Notes: generated by a model not told the origin, from the letters alone. Counted from the first letter of the stretch, positions 1-9,206 are shown. The stretch is 64,000 nucleotides of DNA from an uncultured Pseudomonadota bacterium (GCA_903825645.1 CAIKBL010000081.1:40403-104402), one strand, 5' to 3'. A program made the numbers and translations.

Positions 1-264
1 GAGTTCGGCCGTCTCAAAAGGGCCTTCTAAAAGGACGATGGGCGTGTGCAGGTTTGCTTCACGTAGCCGCACCGCTTCTTCCAGCGAGGCCACGCCAAAG
101 GCGTCGACCCCTGTCAGGGTCCGTGCCATCCGCACCAGACCATGGCCGTAGGCATCTGCCTTGATGATGGCCATGACGCGACGGTTAGGGGCATGCGCTC
201 TGACCACTGCCAAATTTGCACGCACCGCCTGCGAATCGAAGACCACCCGCGCCGGGCGCGTCAT
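1..264 (-). CDS. alr: Alanine racemase, N-terminal part (runs off window)
   Basis: The reverse strand reads MTRPARVVFDSQAVRANLAV and then AIIKADAYGHG, the pyridoxal-phosphate lysine motif of alanine racemases (Lys about residue 35). The enzyme interconverts L- and D-alanine for peptidoglycan in the cytoplasm. Only about 88 residues lie in the window; the remainder is beyond base 1. Its ATG overlaps the dnaB stop as ATGA, so translation is probably coupled to dnaB. The dnaB-alr order is common in gammaproteobacteria. Confidence 0.93.
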   Translation of the reverse strand, partial: MTRPARVVFDSQAVRANLAVVRAHAPNRRVMAIIKADAYGHGLVRMARTLTGVDAFGVASLEEAVRLREANLHTPIVLLEGPFETAEL

Positions 265-1664
265 GAACGATCTCCACTCCCATAGGAGTCATGCGCGAGG
301 TTTTCGAACGTGGTGTATTCCCCGAAGAAACGCAGCTTGCGCATCCCAATGGGGCCGTTACGCTGTTTGCCAATGATGATTTCGGCGACACCCTTGTCGG
401 TGCTGTCCTCGTTATAAACCTCATCCCGGTAGATGAACATGATGAGATCGGCGTCCTGTTCGATAGCGCCCGATTCGCGCAAATCGGACATGACGGGCCG
501 CTTGTCCCCGCGCTGTTCGAGACTTCGATTGAGCTGCGAGAGTGCGATCACCGGAACGCTCAGCTCTTTCGCAAGTGATTTCAGCGAACGGGAAATTTCC
601 GATATCTCGGTCGCGCGATTCTCATTCGTCCCAGGCACGTGCATGAGTTGCAGGTAGTCAATCACAACCATGCTCAAGCCATGCTCGCGAGCGAGGCGAC
701 GACAACGGGCGCGTAAATCGCCCGGCGTCAGTGCTGGGGTGTCGTCGATGAATAATTTGATCTCAGACAAAATGCCGACAGCATGCGTTAGACGGGGCCA
801 GTCATCATCGGCCAACTTGCCAGTCCGGACCTTGTGCTGATCGATCCGTCCCAGCGAGGACAGCATGCGCATCGCTATTTGCTCGGCCGGCATTTCCATA
901 CTGAAAATCGCGACCGGCAATTTCTCGCGCGTCGCCGCGTTCTGCGCAATATTGATGGCAAAGGCTGTTTTGCCCATCGAAGGCCTGCCGGCGACAATGA
1001 CGAGATCAGAGGGTTGCAGACCAGACGTCATCCCATCGAGCTCATAAAATCCCGTCGGTACCCCCGTAATGGGATTATCCCGCTGGAACAGGAGGTCGAT
1101 ACGATCGAGGGCGCTAACCAGCAACTCCTTAATCGGCCGGAAGCCCCGTCGACCCCGCGATTCGCGCTCGGCGATTTCAAACACCGTGCGCTCTGCCACG
1201 TCGAGTAAATCGTTGGTAGAACGTCCTTCGGTCCTGAACGCACTTTCTGCGATTTCTGTCCCTGCTTTGATGAGCGCCCGCAAGACCGCCCGATCCCGTA
1301 CGATATCGGCATACGCGGCAATATTGGCGGCGGTCGGGGTGTTGTCCGCAAGCTGCGCCAGATAAGCAAGGCCCCCACTGTTTGCGAGCAGCCCGTTACT
1401 CTCGAGCCACTCTGCGAGGGTCACAATATCGTAGGGTTTGCCGTCGTTGGCGAGCGCTTCAATACCTCGATAGATATTGGCGTGGTCGCGCCGATAGAAG
1501 TCGGTCTGACTGATCCGCTCCGAGACCTGTAACCAGGCTTCGTTGTCGAGCATGAGGCCGCCGAGCACCGATTGCTCAGCCTCGACGGAATGCGGCGGAA
1601 CACGCAGCGAATCGACAGAACGATCCGCCGCGAATGGCCGGTTGGTGGGGTACTCAGCGGCCAT
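261..1664 (-). CDS. dnaB: Replicative DNA helicase DnaB
   Basis: This 467-aa protein matches the usual DnaB length. It unwinds DNA ahead of the replication fork as a hexamer. An N-terminal primase-interacting domain starts near VPPHSVEAEQSVLGG, followed by a RecA-like C-terminal domain with Walker A GRPSMGKT (about 226-233), Walker B VVIDYLQLM, and the arginine-rich segment SQLNRSLEQR. No intein is visible. It lies 44 bp after rplI and overlaps alr by 4 bp, so it is probably in the ribosomal protein operon. No strong Shine-Dalgarno precedes the ATG. Confidence 0.97.
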   Translation of the reverse strand: MAAEYPTNRPFAADRSVDSLRVPPHSVEAEQSVLGGLMLDNEAWLQVSERISQTDFYRRDHANIYRGIEALANDGKPYDIVTLAEWLESNGLLANSGGLAYLAQLADNTPTAANIAAYADIVRDRAVLRALIKAGTEIAESAFRTEGRSTNDLLDVAERTVFEIAERESRGRRGFRPIKELLVSALDRIDLLFQRDNPITGVPTGFYELDGMTSGLQPSDLVIVAGRPSMGKTAFAINIAQNAATREKLPVAIFSMEMPAEQIAMRMLSSLGRIDQHKVRTGKLADDDWPRLTHAVGILSEIKLFIDDTPALTPGDLRARCRRLAREHGLSMVVIDYLQLMHVPGTNENRATEISEISRSLKSLAKELSVPVIALSQLNRSLEQRGDKRPVMSDLRESGAIEQDADLIMFIYRDEVYNEDSTDKGVAEIIIGKQRNGPIGMRKLRFFGEYTTFENLAHDSYGSGDRS

Positions 1665-1708
1665 CTATAAGCTGCTGTAGAGCCGCGTCTAACGGTGACG
1701 AAACGACC

Positions 1709-2170
1709 TTAGCGTCCGACGTCTTCCGTCGCAATGACGACGGTAATGGTCGGATTCAAGTCAGCATGAAACTCAAGCTCGATGACGTGACGTCCGATAT
1801 TCCGGAGCGCGCCGCTCGCCAGACGCAATTCCTTCTTCTCGATACTGTGGCCTAGGACTGCCAAGGCGGCGCAGATTTCGGTCGCGCCTACGGAGCCATA
1901 AAGCCGACCTTCGTTGCCTGCCTTGGCAATAATGGTCAGTTCCAGATCCTGCAGCTTCTCAGCCCGCGACATGGCTGATTCGAGCGCGCTCCGTTGAGCC
2001 GCTTCCAGGCCGGCTCGGCGGGCCTCGAATTTAGCGACGTTGTCACCGGTCGCCGGCACCGCTTTCTGCCGGGGGACCAGATAATTCCGGCCATATCCCG
2101 GTCGGACACGCACCCTGTCACCCAACTTGCCAAGGTTATGAATTTTTTCGAGCAAAATTACTTCCATCAT
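1709..2170 (-). CDS. rplI: 50S ribosomal protein L9
   Basis: MEVILLEKIHNLGKLGDRV is the canonical L9 N-terminus, and the 153-aa length is normal (two globular domains joined by a long helix). L9 sits near the L1 stalk of the large subunit. Two ATG codons are adjacent; AGAAGG lies about 8 bases before the first and 11 before the second, so the first is favoured by spacing although family members usually start at the second. It belongs to the rpsF-rpsR-membrane protein-rplI cluster on the minus strand. Confidence 0.96.
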   Translation of the reverse strand: MMEVILLEKIHNLGKLGDRVRVRPGYGRNYLVPRQKAVPATGDNVAKFEARRAGLEAAQRSALESAMSRAEKLQDLELTIIAKAGNEGRLYGSVGATEICAALAVLGHSIEKKELRLASGALRNIGRHVIELEFHADLNPTITVVIATEDVGR

Positions 2171-2306
2171 CGTACGTACCTTCTCTAAGCTAACTGCGTG
2201 TTCAAGTCCGGTTCACGGACGGCATTTCCGTGCTCGCCTGACCGACTCCCCTGAGGCCATCCCGCGCAGCCTCCCTTTCTGTTCAGATCTTGTGCCCGCG
2301 CCACCT

Positions 2307-3218
2307 TCAGCCGCCCGCGTTCGGGCGCACCCGACGCCTGAAATCAACCACCACATCCGCAATCCCCGTGGTCGCGAGAATGGGGATCGCCACATGCGGG
2401 GCTAGGCCTAGCAGCAAGTAAACGCCGCCCAACCAAGCTCGATTCATTTCCCGCGCGAGACACACCGCGTGCAGCACCGCAAGCCCCTGCACCGCGAACA
2501 TCAGTAACAGGACAATCATCGCGTCCTGGGCCAACCCACCGGCGGCACCGACCCAGTTCAGAATCGTGTTGCAGGCCGCTGCCAGCGCACCTATCGGCAA
2601 CACCCAGCGGGGTAGCACGAAATTCCTGAACTCGGTGCCAAATCCGCCAGGATTGTAGAGTTGTGCCTGCCACCCGCGGGCTAACATCAACATCCCCGTA
2701 AAACCAATATACAACAGCGCGACAGAGGCCGTGTGCATCAGATTGCCATAGGTCTGGATCTGATCAGCCGAGAGGAACTGCCCCCCTTCGGCCTCAACGA
2801 GCTCTCCGAGCACCGTCAGGCGCCCCCGCCAGAACGCATTGACGTCTGGATTCGCGAACCGCATCAGGGCCGCGTAAACCATGACGCAAATGCCGATATT
2901 CACCACCGCCTGGCCTTGCTGGCGCGTTCTGTGCAGGGTGAGGCAGGCGCCCCACACCGGCATCCAAGCCGCCGCGATCGCCATCGCGGCAATACCCAGC
3001 CGACCGTTCAGCGCGACCATCGCGGCCGCGCAAAGGGTTCCGGCCACCAGCAAGGTGCGCAAACCAGCCAGCGCCCCTTGCCGCAAGGTCACCAACCCAA
3101 GCAGGCCTCCGCTGATCAGCAACGCCGGGCCAAAAAATAACGCCAGCAGCGCGAATACAGCAATGAGGAGTGACGCGATCAGCGGCCCCCTCATCGCCAG
3201 CTTGGCAAGCCCACGCAT
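2307..3218 (-). CDS. DUF2232-like multi-pass membrane protein
   Basis: This 303-aa hydrophobic protein has about eight predicted membrane segments, beginning with LIASLLIAVFALLALFFGPALLISGG. Membrane proteins of the DUF2232/YybS type commonly lie between rpsR and rplI in gammaproteobacteria, and the location here fits exactly. The biochemical role is not known; no catalytic motif is evident. It lies 32 bp after rpsR and 136 bp before rplI and is likely cotranscribed with both. The family call rests mainly on position and topology. Confidence 0.75.
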   Translation of the reverse strand: MRGLAKLAMRGPLIASLLIAVFALLALFFGPALLISGGLLGLVTLRQGALAGLRTLLVAGTLCAAAMVALNGRLGIAAMAIAAAWMPVWGACLTLHRTRQQGQAVVNIGICVMVYAALMRFANPDVNAFWRGRLTVLGELVEAEGGQFLSADQIQTYGNLMHTASVALLYIGFTGMLMLARGWQAQLYNPGGFGTEFRNFVLPRWVLPIGALAAACNTILNWVGAAGGLAQDAMIVLLLMFAVQGLAVLHAVCLAREMNRAWLGGVYLLLGLAPHVAIPILATTGIADVVVDFRRRVRPNAGG

Positions 3219-3250
3219 GTACGCGTCAGCGACCGTCTGTCAGCGGCGCC

Positions 3251-3508
3251 TCAATGCGAATCGCTATAAGGGATCAACGCAAGAAAACGCGCGCGCTTGA
3301 TGGCCGTGGCAAGCTGTCTTTGGTATCGCGCCTTGGTCCCGGAAATGCGGCTTGGCACAATTTTACCATTTTCGGCGACATTGGCCTTGAGCGTGTTGAG
3401 ATCTTTGTAATCGATCTCGACGACACCCTCTGCGGTGAATTTGCAGAACCGGCGCCGACGAAAATGTCGCGAACCGCCGCCACGGGGTTTGGGTTTAGCC
3501 GGTCTCAT
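3251..3508 (-). CDS. rpsR: 30S ribosomal protein S18
   Basis: The 85-aa product contains [20 protein letters not shown] and the C-terminal [19 protein letters not shown], diagnostic of S18, which pairs with S6 on the small-subunit platform. Its ATG overlaps the rpsF stop as ATGA, indicating coupled S6-S18 synthesis. The N-terminus is short, basic and glycine-rich ([14 protein letters not shown]). A single cysteine is present and no four-Cys zinc motif, so it looks like the zinc-independent form. Confidence 0.96.
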   Translation of the reverse strand: MRPAKPKPRGGGSRHFRRRRFCKFTAEGVVEIDYKDLNTLKANVAENGKIVPSRISGTKARYQRQLATAIKRARFLALIPYSDSH

Positions 3509-3960
3509 GATTCAACCTCCGTTTCTGCGGCGTCGGCAGACGCCGGACTTGCTTCTTCACCGCCATTTTCGCCGACATTTTCGCTGCTATTGGAAGCCTG
3601 ATGCCGATTGCGCCGTTCGCTCTCGCGCTCGTCATGCTCGTCTTTGGCGCGCGCCATGAACGAAGGCTCGGTCACCGCGGTTTCGCGCTTGATCGTGAGA
3701 TGCCGCAGGACGGCATCATTGAAGCGAAACGCGCTGGTCAGTTCCGTCAGGGTCGGTCCATCGCACTCAATGTTCATCAAGACGTAATGCGCCTTATGCA
3801 CTTTGGCCACGGGGAATGCCAGTTGGCGACGACCCCAGTCTTCCAGACGGTGTATGTGCCCACCAGTGGTTTGAATCATCGTCCGATAGCGGTCAACCAT
3901 AGCATTGACCTGCTCACTCTGGTCAGGATGGACCAGAAACACGATCTCGTAATGTCTCAA
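3505..3960 (-). CDS. rpsF: 30S ribosomal protein S6 (TTG start)
   Basis: The tracked ORF begins upstream at 4008, but homology starts at [17 protein letters not shown], the S6 N-terminus. A TTG codon at 3958-3960 immediately precedes it, with GAGAGGAG as Shine-Dalgarno a few bases upstream, giving a 151-aa protein. S6 binds 16S rRNA with S18. The C-terminal tail ([20 protein letters not shown]) is acidic and low-complexity, recalling the glutamate tail of enterobacterial S6. It is the first gene of the ribosomal cluster, with a good promoter at 4033-4062. Confidence 0.93.
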   Translation of the reverse strand: MRHYEIVFLVHPDQSEQVNAMVDRYRTMIQTTGGHIHRLEDWGRRQLAFPVAKVHKAHYVLMNIECDGPTLTELTSAFRFNDAVLRHLTIKRETAVTEPSFMARAKDEHDERESERRNRHQASNSSENVGENGGEEASPASADAAETEVES

Positions 3961-4032
3961 CAGCGGCTCCTCTCGGTTGGTAGCTTCCCGGCATAGGCAG
4001 TGAAGCAAGGAGTAGTGGGAAAAAGGAGCGGC

Positions 4033-4062
4033 ATTCTACGCGGGCCGCGACGACAGTGTAAA
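4033..4062 (-). promoter_or_regulatory. Sigma-70-type promoter for the rpsF operon
   Basis: On the minus strand TTTACA is followed by an 18-bp spacer and TAGAAT, then a GC-rich discriminator (GCCGC). It lies between rlmB and the rpsF TTG start, about 70 bp upstream of the latter. The GC-rich discriminator is what is expected for growth-rate or ppGpp control of ribosomal operons; that regulation is inference. Confidence 0.6.
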
Positions 4063-4103
4063 GGCGGCCGAAAAGCGCCCCGGCTCTAAAAGACCGCGCG
4101 CGC

Positions 4104-4853
4104 TCAGGCGCCCCGTTGCCGGAGGGTCTCAAATAGACAGACGGCCGTGGCAGTCCCAAGATTAAGGCTCTCGACGGTGCCTTTCAGCGGTATTCTGGCA
4201 AGCCAGTCGCAGGATTCTCGGGTCAGCCGACGCAAGCCCGCGCCCTCGGCACCGATGATCCACGCCAGCGGGCGATTGAGATCGAGCATGTAGAGGCTTT
4301 CACTGGCCTCCCCGCTCGCCCCGACCAGCCACACACCGGCTTCTTTGAGCGCTTCGAGGGTTCGCGCCAAGTTAGTCACAAAGACAAGCGGCACGGTATC
4401 GAGCGCGCCGCTGGCGACCTTGGCGACGGCGGGCGTAATGCCGGCACTTCTGTCTTTGGTCAGGATGATCCCGCTCACCCCGGTGGCATCGGCCAACCGA
4501 AGTACCGCGCCGAGATTCTGGGGATCCTGCAGTTGATCAACGACCAAAACCAACGGCAACGCGGCGCCGATGACATGGGTCGCCAGCCATTCATCGAACG
4601 CCCACCCGCGGGGCGGCCGGCGACGAATGACCACGCCTTGATGGCCGGGGGCGCCAGCGATCCGCTCCAGCGCCTCCCCCCCAACCCGCTGAGCCCGCAC
4701 GCCCAAGGCAGTGGCCCGTGCAACGAGCTGCTCAAGCTCCGGCTGAACCGTGCCCAGACGAATCCAGCACTCCAAAATCGCCTCCGGCGCGTGTCTGAAA
4801 GCGGCTTCCACCGCATGCAGGCCATAGGTCAATAGGGTCCGGCTATCACTCAT
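4104..4853 (-). CDS. rlmB: 23S rRNA Gm2251 2'-O-methyltransferase (TrmH family)
   Basis: The 249-aa product begins TLLTYGLHAVEAAF and has the SPOUT-class motifs DQLQDPQNLGAVLRLADATG, IIGAEGAGL and SLNLGTATAVCLFETLRQR near the C-terminus. RlmB methylates G2251 of the 23S rRNA P-loop using S-adenosylmethionine. Length and motif order are normal. The start overlaps the rnr stop by 4 bp, the classic rnr-rlmB pair. Confidence 0.93.
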   Translation of the reverse strand: MSDSRTLLTYGLHAVEAAFRHAPEAILECWIRLGTVQPELEQLVARATALGVRAQRVGGEALERIAGAPGHQGVVIRRRPPRGWAFDEWLATHVIGAALPLVLVVDQLQDPQNLGAVLRLADATGVSGIILTKDRSAGITPAVAKVASGALDTVPLVFVTNLARTLEALKEAGVWLVGASGEASESLYMLDLNRPLAWIIGAEGAGLRRLTRESCDWLARIPLKGTVESLNLGTATAVCLFETLRQRGA

Positions 4854-7072
4854 CGGCGGCGGCGCCCCGATTTTAGGGGTGGTGGCGTGGGTGGTGGCGC
4901 CAGGGCGAAATCAATTTTGCGATCATCGAGACTGACCCGCGCCACCACGACGGTCAGACGCTGACCCAATCCATATTCCTGCTGCTTTCGACGCCCCACC
5001 ATGCGGTGCCGAACCGGGTCAAAGTGATAGTAATCCTCGGGCAGCGCCGTGACATGAATCAGTCCTTCGACGAACGAATCGTCCAGTTGCACAAACAGAC
5101 CGAACGCCGTCACAGCACTGATGATCCCGACGAAATGCTGTCCAACTTTATCGAGCATGTACTCGCACTTCAGCCAGGCAACCGCATCTCGAGTCGCATC
5201 GTCGGCTCGGCGTTCAGTCATCGAGCAGTGCTCGCCGAGCAAGAGCAGATCATCGGCCGGCGCCGGAAGTTTGGCGATCTGCTGTTTGAGCGCACGATGG
5301 ATCGCCAAATCAGGGTAGCGACGGATGGGTGAAGTGAAGTGCGCATAAGCCGTGAGGCCCAGCCCAAAATGGCCCTGATTATCGGGACTGTATACCGCCA
5401 GCTTCAAGCTTCGCATCAGGACGGTCTCAATCAGATGGCGGTCAGGTCGCGCACGGGCCTGTTCCAACACTTTCGAGAAATGTTGCGCGACCGGATGTTC
5501 CCCCCCCCCTAAATTGAGGCCTATCCCGGCTAAAAATTGGCGCAAGGCTTCGATTTTCTGAGCCTCGGGCAAAGCGTGGATCCGAAACAGCGCAGCTCGC
5601 CGATGTCGGATGAGATGTTCGGCCGCCGCCACATTGGCGGCAATCATGAATTCTTCGATCAACCGGTGGGCATCGCCGCGTTGGCGGGTTTCGATGCGCT
5701 CGATCTTGCGGGCGGCATCAAACACGAAAAGAGGCTCTACGCTGTCAATATCCAGCGCGCCGCGAACTTCTCGCTGGGTGCGCAACAGCTGATACAACTC
5801 GTAAGCCACCCGGAGATGGCTTTCAAGACTGTCTTTCGCGAGATCTGACGGTGGCGCCGCCGCCAGCCATCCGGCAACTTCCTCGTAAATGAGGCGGGCA
5901 CGGGAGCGAATAACGGCATTGGCGAACCGGGTGCGCGTACAGTTGCCCGCGGCGTCATAACGGAGCTCACAGACCATGGTCAGACGCTCGACGTCGGGAT
6001 TCAACGAGCAAATACCGTTCGACAGTTGCTCAGGAAGCATAGGGATCACCCGTGCAGGGAAATACACGGAGGTTCCCCGTTCCCGTGCCGCCCGATCGAG
6101 CACCGTCCCGGGACGCACGTAATGCGCGACATCGGCGATCGCGACATACAGCACAAAGCCTGACCGGGTCTTACGGCAGTACACCGCGTCGTCAAAATCC
6201 CGCGCATCGACACCGTCGATCGTCACGAAAGGCAAATCGCGCAAATCCTCGCGATCGGCGTAGTCCGCTTCCACCACCGTGGCAGAAATCTGCCGTAACT
6301 CGCGCGTCAGTCCCTCTGGCCAAGTGGTTGGTAATTCGTAGCTGCGGATGGCGATATCGATTTCCATCCCCGGCGCCATATGGTCACCTAACACCTCGCG
6401 TACATGTCCAATGGGTTGATAACGGCTGTCCGGCTGCTGATCGATGGTCACGACCACGATTTGTCCGTGTTTGGCACCCGCTTCCTTGCCCGGCGGGATC
6501 AGGATGTCCTGATTGAGATGCCGGTTGTCGGGACTCACGACGGCGACCCCCCCTTCCTGGAAATAGCGTCCGACCACGTCGTGGTTCGCGCGCGACAGCA
6601 CCTCCACCAGCGCGCCATACGGTCGGCCACGGTCGTCCTGACCGGCCAGTCGCACCAGCACCCGGTCGCCATGGAGCACGCGTCGCGCCTCCCGGGGCGC
6701 GAGGTAAATGTCCGCGTCACCCACGTCAGGCCTGACGAAAGCGAACCCGTCCGGATGTCCGATAACACGCCCCGGCAATAACTCCATCGCCCGCGCGATC
6801 CCGAAACGCCGGTCCCGCGTCTCGAGCAACTGCCCGTCACGGACCATCGCCCGCAATCGCCGCTGCATCGCATGCATGGCGGGTCGATACCCGACATCCA
6901 GTGTCTTGGCGAGCGTCTTAAGGGTGCAGGGCGCGCCGCTTTTTTCAAGCTGCGCGAGAATCGCTTCACGACTCGGGATAACTAAAATTTCTGATTCAGA
7001 GGTTGGCATGTGCCGACAATAACGCGTGGCGGCGTCACGCGCGAGCACCCTGCAGTCGGAACGATGTCTCAT
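4850..7072 (-). CDS. rnr: Ribonuclease R
   Basis: This exoribonuclease contains an N-terminal helix-turn-helix region (SREAILAQLEKSG), cold-shock domains, the RNB catalytic signature DGVDARDFDDAVY, and a C-terminal S1 domain (GIISAVTAFGLFVQLDDSFVEG). It degrades structured RNA 3' to 5'. The tracked start at 7072 has GGGGAG only 3 bases upstream; an internal ATG at 7009 (MPTSESEILV) better fits the family N-terminus but lacks a clear Shine-Dalgarno. A G10 run near LNLGGGEHP stays in frame. The short basic tail ends GRRRR. Confidence 0.95.
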   Translation of the reverse strand: MRHRSDCRVLARDAATRYCRHMPTSESEILVIPSREAILAQLEKSGAPCTLKTLAKTLDVGYRPAMHAMQRRLRAMVRDGQLLETRDRRFGIARAMELLPGRVIGHPDGFAFVRPDVGDADIYLAPREARRVLHGDRVLVRLAGQDDRGRPYGALVEVLSRANHDVVGRYFQEGGVAVVSPDNRHLNQDILIPPGKEAGAKHGQIVVVTIDQQPDSRYQPIGHVREVLGDHMAPGMEIDIAIRSYELPTTWPEGLTRELRQISATVVEADYADREDLRDLPFVTIDGVDARDFDDAVYCRKTRSGFVLYVAIADVAHYVRPGTVLDRAARERGTSVYFPARVIPMLPEQLSNGICSLNPDVERLTMVCELRYDAAGNCTRTRFANAVIRSRARLIYEEVAGWLAAAPPSDLAKDSLESHLRVAYELYQLLRTQREVRGALDIDSVEPLFVFDAARKIERIETRQRGDAHRLIEEFMIAANVAAAEHLIRHRRAALFRIHALPEAQKIEALRQFLAGIGLNLGGGEHPVAQHFSKVLEQARARPDRHLIETVLMRSLKLAVYSPDNQGHFGLGLTAYAHFTSPIRRYPDLAIHRALKQQIAKLPAPADDLLLLGEHCSMTERRADDATRDAVAWLKCEYMLDKVGQHFVGIISAVTAFGLFVQLDDSFVEGLIHVTALPEDYYHFDPVRHRMVGRRKQQEYGLGQRLTVVVARVSLDDRKIDFALAPPPTPPPLKSGRRRR

Positions 7073-7100
7073 TGACTCCCCGGAGGGGGTCCGGTAGATT
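7072..7100 (+). promoter_or_regulatory. Sigma-70 promoter for tRNA-Leu
   Basis: TTGACT, a 17-bp spacer and TAGATT form a near-consensus promoter ending 13 bp before the mature tRNA. A GC-rich discriminator (TCGGCCCGCC) follows, typical of stable RNA promoters. The -35 begins at the base where the upstream rnr start codon begins on the other strand, so the two divergent units are packed back to back. Confidence 0.75.
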
Positions 7101-7113
7101 TCGGCCCGCCTCA

Positions 7114-7198
7114 GCCGAGGTGGCGGAATTGGTAGACGCGCTGGTTTCAGGTATCAGTGGAGAAATCCGTGGAGGTTCGAGTCCTCTTCTCGGCACCA
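7114..7198 (+). tRNA. tRNA-Leu (anticodon CAG)
   Basis: An 85-nt class II tRNA: acceptor GCCGAGG pairs with CTCGGC near the 3' end (one G-T pair), the D-arm has GGAATTGGTAGACGCG, the anticodon stem-loop is CTGGT-TTCAGGT-ATCAG giving anticodon CAG, a variable arm follows (TGGAGAAATCCGT), and the T-arm contains GGTTCGAGTCC. The terminal CCA is encoded. It decodes CUG and closely resembles enterobacterial leuT-type tRNAs. Confidence 0.96.
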
Positions 7199-7265
7199 AA
7201 GGCACATGCTCTTAGTCACGCCAGGCGGAACCAGTCGTCCGTCTGGCGAGCGCTTCGCCGACGGG

Positions 7266-8270
7266 TCACATCAGCAAACTGGCGACGTAACCTAGGTAGA
7301 GGGCACCGCTGATCCCGACGTGCCAGATTCGAACCCCCCCACGGCGCGCCTGCCAACACAACCAACCGGCAGAGGCGTAGGTCACCGCCGCGCCCGCGAG
7401 AATGGCCGGCGTCGGACTCCAGGGCGTGACCAGAATCCCCAAAGCGGGCAGCAAACATCCTTGGAACACCATGGCGCCGCTAATATTGCCCAGCGCCAAG
7501 GTGTCTTTTCCACGCCGGATCCAAAGCACACTATTTATATTTTCTGGCAATTCCGTGGCAACCGGCACCAGTAACAACGAGAGCAAGAGTGCGGAAACGC
7601 CCCAATGGGCAGCGGCCGTCGTGACCGCGATCACACACCCTTCCGCCCCGAATATCAGCAACCCCAGGCCCAGCCCCAACTGGAGCACCACCACCGCCAC
7701 GTGGTCGGGCAGACCCACCCGGCAAAGGTGTAACGGCCCGTGCGCGCGGGTACCATGTCCTTCGCGGTTCAATTGCGCGTTCGTCGCGAAAACCCGAAAG
7801 ACATAACCGAGGTAAACCCCAATCAGCGCCAGTGCAAGGAACACCCGTGCCAAGTGGTAGGACGTCGGTAGCGCAAACCCAAGACAGGCGACGCCGAACC
7901 CCAGCAGGAAAAAAGTCAGATCTCGAGCAAGTCCGTTACCTCCGGGAGCTAGTTTACCGTGCCACCCGCGACGGGACAGAACCGCAAGACCCGTCAAAAA
8001 CATGGTCAGCGTCGCCAACATCAGCGGCGCCCCCAGAATGGCGCCGACCCCGATATCCGTACTGGTTTTGACGCTCGCGGTGCCGCCAAAAATGGCGACG
8101 ATAGGGATCGTACTTTCAGGCATGGCGGTCGCCATGGCTGCGAGCAGGGAGCCGGTGACGCCGTCAGACAAACCGAGGCGCTCGCCGTAATGCTCGAGTG
8201 CGTTAGTGAATAATTCAGCGGCGAGGAAAATTATCGCCAGCATGAGCAGTAACTGCAGCGTCAGACTCAT
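7266..8270 (-). CDS. Sodium/calcium exchanger-family (CaCA) membrane protein
   Basis: The 334-aa multi-pass protein has two inverted alpha-repeats typical of Ca2+:cation antiporters: ATAMPESTIPIVAIFGGTAS near residue 47 and PVATELPENINSVLWIRRGK about residue 240, each with the conserved acidic residue and proline. A hydrophilic loop separates the two halves. It probably moves a cation across the inner membrane in exchange for Na+ or H+. The ion cannot be predicted. It is a lone gene, convergent with the tRNA and divergent from uppP. Confidence 0.85.
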   Translation of the reverse strand: MSLTLQLLLMLAIIFLAAELFTNALEHYGERLGLSDGVTGSLLAAMATAMPESTIPIVAIFGGTASVKTSTDIGVGAILGAPLMLATLTMFLTGLAVLSRRGWHGKLAPGGNGLARDLTFFLLGFGVACLGFALPTSYHLARVFLALALIGVYLGYVFRVFATNAQLNREGHGTRAHGPLHLCRVGLPDHVAVVVLQLGLGLGLLIFGAEGCVIAVTTAAAHWGVSALLLSLLLVPVATELPENINSVLWIRRGKDTLALGNISGAMVFQGCLLPALGILVTPWSPTPAILAGAAVTYASAGWLCWQARRGGVRIWHVGISGALYLGYVASLLM

Positions 8271-8349
8271 GTTACCCTCGCGTGCGCCACCGGCTTGGGC
8301 AACCGCGCCATGGGAGCCTGTCCGTTATTGAAATTTGGGGTTGAAATTT

Positions 8350-9159
8350 GTGGAAGCGCTATATGTAAAGGCATTTTTACTCGGCATTGTGGAGGGGTTG
8401 ACCGAATTCCTGCCCGTCTCCAGTACCGGTCATTTGATCATCGCCAGTCATTGGTTGGGTTTCGATAGCGAGCACGCCGCGTCGTCATTCGAGGTATTCA
8501 TTCAATTAGGTGCCATTCTAGCGGTCTGCTGGTATTTCCGCGCCCGGATAGCCACGGTGATGCAGGGACTCGGGCGGACCGCGCCGAGTAACCGCTTTGC
8601 CCTGAACATTACCATTGCTTTCCTCCCCGCCGCCGTTATTGGACTCCTAAGCTACCATCAAATTAAAGCCCTGCTGTTTTCACCTTGGGTCGTGGCCTGG
8701 GCCATGGTCATCGGCGGCGTGTTGATCCTGTTGATCGAGTGGCGTCTTGGCGCGGCGCGCATCCAGGCCATTGACGACATCAAACCCCGCCATGCCCTGC
8801 AGATTGGTTGCGCACAGGTGCTTGCGCTAATCCCGGGTGCCTCCCGCTCGGGGGCCACCATCATGGGCGGCTTACTCAGCGGTTTGGATCGAAAAACCGC
8901 TACGGAGTTTTCATTTTTCCTCGCGATGCCCGTGATGTTCTCAGCCACCGTATTTGACCTCGCCAAGAACTGGCGGGCGCTCAGCGTCGACGATATTGGC
9001 ATCTTCGGCGTAGGATTTATTACGGCATTTGTGAGCGCCCTGCTTACCGTGAAATTCCTCTTGCAATTCGTCTCACGCCACAGTTTTGCGGTTTTCGCCT
9101 GGTATCGCCTTGCATTTGGGGCGTTCCTACTCTGGCACTATCGACCAGGCGCCAGCTAA
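8350..9159 (+). CDS. uppP: Undecaprenyl-diphosphatase (BacA family)
   Basis: The signatures EGLTEFLPVSSTGHL and PGASRSGATIMGG identify UppP/BacA, a polytopic inner-membrane enzyme that dephosphorylates undecaprenyl diphosphate to recycle the lipid carrier for peptidoglycan and LPS, and confers bacitracin resistance. The track uses TTG at 8335; GTG at 8350 gives the usual N-terminus VEALYVKAFLLGIVEGL and has TGGGG about 9 bases upstream, so it is preferred (269 aa). The start is embedded in a 10-bp direct repeat, TTGAAATTTG. Confidence 0.93.
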   Translation: MEALYVKAFLLGIVEGLTEFLPVSSTGHLIIASHWLGFDSEHAASSFEVFIQLGAILAVCWYFRARIATVMQGLGRTAPSNRFALNITIAFLPAAVIGLLSYHQIKALLFSPWVVAWAMVIGGVLILLIEWRLGAARIQAIDDIKPRHALQIGCAQVLALIPGASRSGATIMGGLLSGLDRKTATEFSFFLAMPVMFSATVFDLAKNWRALSVDDIGIFGVGFITAFVSALLTVKFLLQFVSRHSFAVFAWYRLAFGAFLLWHYRPGAS

Positions 9160-9187
9160 ACCGACCGGATATGCCGGGGAGATAGGT

Positions 9188-9206
9188 CGATATAGCAAGA
9201 ATATCG
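9188..9206. promoter_or_regulatory. Inverted repeat upstream of cysJI
   Basis: CGATAT-AGCAAGA-ATATCG is a perfect 6-bp inverted repeat with a 7-nt spacer, about 70 bp before the inferred cysJ start and the only symmetric element seen in this gap. It could be an operator; no regulator is assigned. Confidence 0.3.

Noticed and set aside
5510-5519. C10 run in rnr as a frameshift
   Set aside because: The reading frame is unchanged through LNLGGGEHP on both sides.
8328-8350. Direct repeat TTGAAATTTG as an operator for uppP
   Set aside because: It is a short tandem duplication that includes the start codon; nothing indicates binding.
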